From Limnoperna fortunei (taxonomy: Eukaryota > Mollusca > Bivalvia > Mytilida > Modiolidae), in assembly GCA_944474755.1 (NCBI GenBank), contig OX104117.1, positions 81,940,926 through 82,004,925 on the forward strand: DNA of 64,000 bases, read 5' to 3'. Numbering within the stretch: the stretch's first letter is position 1; each line of letters begins with the position of its first letter. Positions 57,425-64,000 of this stretch are shown piece by piece. The position numbers and the translations under genes are program-made. A model generated the notes under the pieces. It saw nothing but the letters and a program-made list of their open reading frames with translations. It made no database searches and had not been told where the DNA came from.

Positions 57425-58435
57425 AGGAAAGACCTTATCCTATAACTTTAACAGAGCCACCCAACTGTGAAATTAAGGTCAATAGCACCTACCTATGAGA
57501 CTGTCATGTACTATAGCAGGTGACACCTACCTATCAGACTGTCATGTACTATAGCAGGTGACACCTACCTATCAGACTGTCATGTACTATAGCAGGTGAC
57601 ACCTACCTATCAGACTGTCATGTACTATAGCAGGTGACACCTACCTATCAGACTGTCATGTACTATAGCAGGTGACACCTACCTATCAGACTGACATGTA
57701 CTATAGCAGGTGACACCTACCTATCAGACTGACATGTACTATAGCAGGTGACACCTACCTATCAGACTGTCATGTACTATAGCAGGTGACACCTACCTAT
57801 CAGACTGTCATGTACTATAGCAGGTGTCACCTACCTATCAGACTGTCATGTACTATAGCAGGTGACACCTACCTATCAGACTGTCATGTACTATAGCAGG
57901 TGACACCTACCTATCAGACTGTCATGTACTATAGCAGGTGACACCTACCTATCAGACTGTCATGTACTATAGCAGGTGACACCTACCTATCAGACTGACA
58001 TGTACTATAGCAGGTGACACCTACCTATGAGACTGTCATGTACTATAGCAGGTGACACCTACCTATCAGACTGTTATGTACTATAGCAGGTGACACCTAC
58101 CTATCAGACTGTCATGTACTATAGCAGGTGACACCTACCTATCAGACTGACACGTACTATAGCAGGTGACACCTACCTATCAGACTGTCATGTACTATAG
58201 CAGGTGACACCTACCTATCAGACTGTCATTCATTAGCAGGTGACACCTACCTATCAGACTGACATGTACTATAGCAGGTGACACCTACCTATCAGACTGT
58301 CATTCATTAGCAGGTGACACCTACCTATCAGACTGTCATGTACTATAGCAGGTGACACCTACCTATCAGACTGTCATTCATTAGCAGGTGACACCTACCT
58401 ATCAGACTGACATGTACTATTCATTAGTCTTATAC
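57425..58435 (+). repeat. 38-bp minisatellite grown from a family-B unit
   Basis: The flanks are a decayed family-B central unit (CTTTAACAGAGCCACCCAAC before, TACTATTCATTAGTCTTATA after). Between them about 24 copies of AGCAGGTGACACCTACCTAT plus 18 bases repeat every 38 bases. Some units are shortened at CATTCATTAGCAGG. Confidence 0.92.
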
Positions 58436-59434
58436 TAAGTATTGTCATTCATTGATAAAAACAATAAGTCTGATCATTAGCCAGGTGTTCTCATCATAGC
58501 GGGCACTTGTTTTAAGAAAATGACTTTTTGAAAAGCACCATCTGGAATTATCATCTGGAAACAATCGGAGCACGGATAGAATGACATTATGAAAACTAGA
58601 ACAAGTGCCACAAAATACGCCAGTTGAAAATTTTGGTAAATGGTTAAAAAGACAGAGAGGTGTGTACATGTATTAAGTTGCCAGAATCCTTATAACCAGA
58701 ATTTGTTAACCAGCCAATTTTATGCCAAAGAATTTTGGGGTATTAGCAGAGGTGTCAATTATATCACAGGAACTTTGTACTACTGTAATGAATTTGATAA
58801 CCAGCCACATTATTAGTAAGTTACAGGACATTTAAATCATGGGAACCCTATTGCCATAATGAACTTGATAACAAGCCAATTTAATATCTTAGACACCAAC
58901 GATTCCACAAACATTCACGGAGATCATCGAACAACTATTGCACTTAGAGCAGAGACTAATTTGGTATTTTAGGTAGAATTAAGAGCCGTTACACAAAATT
59001 TTGAGCAATTAGGCTGGTTATCCAACTTGGTCGAGATATTATGCCCATAAATATTTTCCCCAAATTTAATGAGCACAACAACTGTTTAATTTAGATGAAT
59101 TTGCCATTTTTGTATAAAGAGCCATAACTCTGAATCTGATTTGGGCAAGATATTATGCCCATAAACATTTTGCCCAAGTTTCATGTTGATTGGACAACAA
59201 CTTTTTGAGATATAGAGCGGACAAGGCGAATATTTATTTCTAAATAAAAGGGCCATAACTCTGATGTGGCTGAAGTGATTTGGCTGGTTATCAAACTTGG
59301 TCAAATATTATGCCCAGAAACATTTTCTCCAGGTTTGAAGATCAGACAACAACTGCTAGAGTTAGAGGGCGGACATCACTGTCTGCTCCCAAATTTTTTG
59401 TTTCACCCATGCGAGTACTAAAGTGATCTTTTAC
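58436..59434. other. EME1 intron with diverged ~150-bp repeat
   Basis: From about 58980 to 59395, blocks GGGCCATAACTCTGA and AATATTATGCCCA..AACATTTT recur two to three times with wide divergence. 58436-58980 holds nothing recognised. Confidence 0.5.
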
Positions 59435-59544
59435 CTGAAATACTTCTCTAAGCCAATCACCACTGGAGTTACAGAGACACCAGGTTGTCGATGCTGTATT
59501 ATTTGTATGTACTGTGATAGTGCTGTGGCATCTCCATGCAGTCT
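59435..59544 (-). CDS. EME1: EME1 exon, nuclease-like domain core (5'-most exon seen)
   Basis: EME1 is the non-catalytic partner of MUS81, resolving branched DNA at stalled forks and joint molecules in the nucleus. Acceptor ATATTTATTTAG/AGACTGC at 59544, donor TTTCAG/GTAAAA after 59435. 36 codons plus two bases. RLHGDATALSQYIQ then VTPVVIGLEKYF match the beta-strand ALSLVIVDQEKCF-type segment of the ERCC4-like fold. Six exons in the window give about 233 residues; the N-terminal half of the protein is upstream, beyond 59545. Confidence 0.85.
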
Positions 59545-59716
59545 CTAAATAAATATCACATCTTTAAAGCTTAAAATTGGAATCCAAAACTCTAAGTTAC
59601 ATCAAGCATATGGTAAAACATCAGGTTACACCATTTTAGCAAGTAGTTATTGTTTCACAGGATTTTTCAAAAATAAACCTAATTTGCATACCGTATTTGT
59701 TCAATAAGCAAATTTA

Positions 59717-59876
59717 TCAATAAACTACCCTTCCATGTGGCTACTAGTTCAAATCTGAGCTCAATTAAAAAAGGAAAAAATATTTTTTATTACTGTAAAC
59801 AGAAAAAAATATTTTTTTCCTGTTTCAATTGAGCTCAGATTTGAACTAGTAGCCACATGGAAGGGTAGTTTATTGA
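59717..59876. repeat. Perfect 50-bp inverted repeat
   Basis: The left arm 59717-59766 and right arm 59827-59876 are exact complements (core CTTCCATGTGGCTACTAG). Weaker pairing continues inwards through GGAAAAAATATT. Loop of about 60 bases or less. Would form a long hairpin if transcribed. Confidence 0.95.
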
Positions 59877-60480
59877 TTAAAATAGATAAATAATTCCCTG
59901 TCAAAACATTTTTGTGGTACATTTAGTTTTTTTGCCCCCTCGACAACATGTCGGGGGGGCATTAAGTTTTACTCATGGCCATCCGTCCCTACGTACGTTC
60001 GAACGAATTTCCGTCAAGCTTTTCTCAGAAACCGAACATTTTGAGATGCCCCCGCTAAATGAAGTCCTAAACAGGAAGTAGTTGTCTGACAGGTCTGAAA
60101 ATTGCTTAGGACGTACAACTTGTGATACTAAACCACCCTGCCAAATTTCAAATTGTTCTCATGTACAGTTTCTGAGAAAAGCTTGACGGAAATTCGTACA
60201 TACGGACGGACGTATTTACGTACAAATGAAGTCCCAAACAGGAAGTAGTTGTCCAACAGGTCTGAAAGTCACTTAGGACGTACAACTTGTGATACTGAAC
60301 CACACTGCCATATTTCAAAATGTACGGTTTCTGAGAAAAGCTTGACAAAAATTCGTTCGAACGTACGTACGGACAGATGGCCAAGAGTAAAACTTAATGC
60401 CCCCCTGACATGTTGTCGAGGGGGCATAAAAACTAAATGTACCACAAAAATGTTTTGACAGTGAATTATTTATCTATTAA
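59877..60480. mobile_element. Head-to-head family-C dimer with long inverted arms (C3)
   Basis: The 3' end of family C appears inverted at 59938-60032 (GCCCCCTCGACAACATGTCG) and again upright at 60321-60428. The flanks are complementary too (AAACATTTTTGTGGTACATT / AATGTACCACAAAAATGTTT), so each arm is about 150 bp. Between them lie two central units. Confidence 0.85.
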
Positions 60481-60806
60481 TTACACCTCATATAAAAATG
60501 CTGGCTTTTGATTGGTCAATAGACTGTGTATTTTTCGCACATTTCCTGATTTTGCATCGATTTCGTCATCACCTGGGTATTCGGCAAAAAATTACCCTCT
60601 GTGCCGTGGTATTTGCTTAAAAATAACCCTTGCATATTATTATCCTGGAAATATTCATTCGGAAGTTTTGACTTTTACCTCAAAGTAAATGTAACATGAG
60701 TAATAGATTTTGAAAATCGGAAACGTTCCGATAGTAAAGAGTCAATAAACAGCAGGCAAGTGGTCAAGTATCACCGCTTTTTGAAATCATGATATTCAGT
60801 GTAATT

Positions 60807-60943
60807 AAACAGATAAATCATGTCTGGGAGGGGTATTTGTGAAAAATACCAGTCTCGAGAATCAAATTTCCCTCGGGAAATATTTCATCTCTCGACTGGT
60901 ATTTTTCACAAATACCCCTTCCAGACATGATATATCTGTTTAT
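60807..60943. repeat. Palindrome of ~52-bp arms
   Basis: CATGTCTGGGAGGGGTATTT and AAATACCCCTTCCAGACATG are the arm cores, with GTGAAAAATACCAGTCTCGA / TCGACTGGTATTTTTCAC inside. The centre is CCCTCGGG. 60481-60806 and 60944-61036 hold nothing else. Confidence 0.88.
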
Positions 60944-61036
60944 AATAACACTGCCATACATGAGTATATATCTAACTAAACACTAAATGACAATAACATA
61001 GTTTCATTTTTTCATTGATTGCAAAATTCATGAAGG

Positions 61037-63835
61037 CATGTATTGCTGTACCCAATAGGGTTTTACATGTATTGCTGTACCCAATAGGGTTTTACATGTA
61101 TTGCTGTACCCAATAGGGTTTTACATGTATTGCTGTACCAAATAGGGTTTTACATGTATTGCTGTACCAAATAGGGTTTTACAAGTATTGCTGTACCAAA
61201 TAGGGTTTTACATGTATTGCTGTACCCAATAGGGTTTTACATGTATTGCTGTACCCAATAGGGTTTTACATGTATTGCTGTACCAAATAGGGTTTTACAT
61301 GTATTGCTGTACCCAATAGGGTTTTACATGTATTGCTGTACCCAAAGGGTTTTTCATGTATTGCTGTACCCAATAGGGTTTTACATGTATTGCTGTACCC
61401 GGGTACAGCAATAGGGTTTTACATGTATTGCTGTACCCAATAGGGTTTTACATGTATTGATGTACCCAATAGGGTTTTACATGTATTGCTGTACCCAAAA
61501 GGGTTTTACATGTATTTCTATACCCAATAGGGTTTTACATGTATTGCTGTACCCAATAGGGTTTTACATGTATTGATGTACCCAATAGGGTTTTATATGT
61601 AAATGCTGTACCCAAAAGGGTTTTACATGTATTGATGTACCCAATAGGGTTTTACGAGTATTGCTGTACCCAATTGGGTTTTACATGTATTGCTGTACCC
61701 AATAGGGTTTTACATGTATTGCTGTACCCAATAGAGTTTTACATGTATTGCTGTACCAAATAGGGTTTTACAAGTATTGCTGTACCCAATTGGGTTTTAC
61801 ATGTATTGGTGTACCCAATAGGGTTTTTGCATGTATTGCTGTACTCAAAAGGGTTTCACATGTATTGCTGTACCCAATAGGGTTTTACATGTATTGCTGT
61901 ACCCAATAGAGTTTTACATGTATTGCTGTACCAAATAGGGTTTTACATGTATTGATGTACCCAATAGGGTTTTACGAGTATTGCTGTACCTAATTGGGTT
62001 TTACATGTATTGCTGTACCCAATAGGGTTTTACATGTATTGCTGTACCCAATAGAGTTTTACATGTATTGCTGTACCAAATAGGGTTTTACATGTATTGC
62101 TGTACCAAATAGGGTTTTACATGTATTTCTGTACCCAATAGGGTTTTACAAGTATTGCTGTACCCAATTGGGTTTTACATGTATTGCTGTACCCAATAGG
62201 GTTTTTGCATGTATTGCTGTACTCAAAAGGGTTTCACATGTATTGCTGTACCCAATAGGGTTTTACATGTATTGCTGTACCCAATAGAGTTTTACATGTA
62301 TTGCTGTACCCAATAGGGTTTTACATGTATTGCTGTACCCAATAGGGTTTTACATGTATTGCTGTACCCAACAGAGTTTTACAAGTATTGCTGTACCCAA
62401 TAGGGTTTTACATGTATTGATTTACCCCAGTACAGCAATAGGGTTTTAAATGTATTGATGTACCCGGGTACACCAATATGGTTTTACATGTATTTCTGTA
62501 CCCAATAGGGTTTTTGCATGTATTGCTGTACCCAAAAGGGATTTACATGTATTGCTGTACCCAATAGGGTTTTACATGTATTGCTGTACCAAATAGGGTT
62601 TTACATGTATTGCTGTACCAAATAGGGTTTTACATGTATTGCTGTACCCAATAGAGTTTTACATGTATTGCTGTACCCAATAGGGTTTTACATGTAAATG
62701 CTGTACCCAAAAGGGTTTTACATGTATTTCTGTACCCAATAGGGTTTTACATGTATTGCTGTACCCAATAGGGTTTTACATGTATTGCTGTACCCAATAG
62801 GGTTTTACATGTATTGCTGTACCAAATAGGGTTTTACATGTATTGCTGTACCCAATAGAGTTTTACATGTATTGCTGTACCAAATAGGGTTTTACATGTA
62901 TTGCTGTACCAAATAGGGTTTTACATGTATTTCTGTACCCAATAGAGTTTTACATGTATTGCTGTACCAAATAGGGTTTTACATGTATTGCTGTACCCAA
63001 TAGGGTTTTACATGTAAATGCTGTACCCAAAAGGGTTTTACATGTATTTCTGTACCCAATAGGGTTTTTGCATGTATTGCTGTACCCAAAAGGGATTTAC
63101 ATGTACTGCTGTACCCAATAGGGTTTTTGCATGTATTGCTGTACCCAATAGGGTTTTTATATGTATTGCTGTACCCAAAAGGGGTTTACATGTATTGATG
63201 TACCCAATAGGGTTTTACATGTATTGCTGTACCCAAAAGGGGTTTACATGTATTTCTGTACCCAATAGAGTTTTACATGTATTGCTGTACCAAATAGGGT
63301 TTTACATGTATTGCTGTACCCAAAAGGGTTTTACATGTATTTCTGTACCCAATAGGGTTTTACATGTATTTCTGTACCCAATAGGGTTTTACATGTACTG
63401 CTGTACACAATAGGGTTTTACATGTATTGCTGTACCCAATAGGGTTTAACATGTATTGCTGTACCCAATTGGGTTTAACATGTATTGCTGTACCCAATAG
63501 GGTTTTTACATGTATTGCTGTACCAAATAGGGTTTTACATGTATTGCTGTACCCAAAAGGGTTTTCACATGTATTGCTGTACCCTATAGGGTTTTACATT
63601 TATTGCTGTACCCAATAGGGTTTTACATGTATTGCTGTGCCCAATAGGGTTTTTACATGTATTGCTGTGCCCAATAGGGTTTTATATTTATTGCTGTACC
63701 CAATAGGGTTTTTACATGTATTGCTGTACCCAATAGGGTTTTACATGTATTGCTGTACCCAATAGGGTTTTTACATGTATTGCTGTATCCAATAGGGTTA
63801 TACATGTATTGCTGTACCCATCAGGGTTTTACATG
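61037..63835. repeat. 29-bp minisatellite, about 96 copies
   Basis: Unit ATGTATTGCTGTACCCAATA plus GGGTTTTAC, period 29, with scattered one-base length changes and variants (CCAAAT, CCCAAAAGG, GAGTTTT). It is interrupted by small inverted pieces (GTACCCGGGTACAGCAATAG near 61397; similar near 62424 and 62464). Open frames across it (63072-63413, 63427-63618) are repeat artefacts. Confidence 0.96.
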
Positions 63836-64000
63836 CAATAAGGATTATTATTATTAAGAGCTTTATACAAGGAATGTATTCCATAAATGCACTTACTGTA
63901 TTTTTTTTAAATTCCATGATAAAGTTTTACAGGTTTGTCCTATTTTTTCAACTATTTTAAACACTAAACCAGAGGCTCAAAAAATCAGAGATGAGACATA
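63836..64000. other. Right edge of window
   Basis: On the minus strand a 67-base candidate exon (63897-63963) has an acceptor-like CTCTGGTTTAG and donor ACA/GTAAGT, with open frame VFKIVEKIGQTC..WNLKK. A C-x-S/T-W spacing faintly resembles EME1 upstream of the nuclease-like core. Its phase does not fit the exon at 59435-59544 directly. Confidence 0.2.

Noticed and set aside
63072..63618. Open frames rich in Tyr, Cys and Pro in the right-hand array
   Set aside because: Read-through of a 29-bp satellite; frame changes with every unit and no start or splice context.
61037..63835. Telomere-like repeat (AATAGGGTTTT)
   Set aside because: The unit is 29 bp, not a six-base telomere repeat, and it is followed by ordinary sequence.
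63897..63963. Further EME1 exon at the right edge
   Set aside because: Splice-like borders and a faint C..TW similarity exist, but its phase does not fit the next exon and the peptide is too short to be sure.

Overview
The window is eukaryotic nuclear DNA, AT-rich and repeat-dense, with intron-split genes. A bivalve mollusc (mussel-like) is the best guess. It carries tRNA-derived SINEs of the molluscan type, an intronless B-box/NHL-like TRIM gene of a kind expanded in bivalves, and many hairpin-ended repeats with central tandem arrays. This is an inference from pattern; no species is proven.

Four protein-coding genes can be supported. (1) An intronless TRIM-like gene (+, 2249-3940). (2) The N-terminal half of NUBP2 (-, exons at 25483-25498, 14443-14567, 12132-12220 and 11504-11613). 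NUBP2 is a cytosolic Fe-S cluster assembly P-loop ATPase, and its later exons are not seen. (3) A two-exon MXRA7-like membrane protein gene (+, 25657-25879 and 32153-32400). It starts head-to-head with NUBP2, with 158 bp between the start codons. (4) The C-terminal part of EME1 (-, six exons from 59435-59544 down to 40930-41040). EME1 is the partner subunit of the MUS81 structure-specific endonuclease, and its 5' exons lie beyond or near the right edge. Every splice junction listed is phase-consistent with its neighbour.

Region by region: 1-11.5 kb holds a 29-bp satellite, family-A repeats, the TRIM gene and SINEs. 11.5-25.5 kb is NUBP2; its intron 2 carries a 96-bp array of 20 units built from a piece of exon 3 plus its splice acceptor, and its intron 1 carries a 37-bp satellite split by a nested transposon. 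23.2-26.5 kb has two related foldback transposons flanking the NUBP2/MXRA7 start region. The MXRA7 intron carries a MULE with intact TIRs and target-site duplication and a dead transposase piece. 32.4-40.9 kb is 3' flank and intergenic. 40.9-59.5 kb is EME1 with introns full of nested elements. 59.7-63.8 kb holds large palindromes and a 2.8-kb 29-bp minisatellite.

The most interesting signals are: the exon-edge minisatellite in NUBP2 and a smaller exon-edge duplication in EME1; at least six sequence-unrelated repeat families sharing one architecture (GC-rich 5' tag, central tandem repeats, 3' hairpin made of the same tag and its complement); and the fact that every such element lying inside a gene is antisense to that gene.
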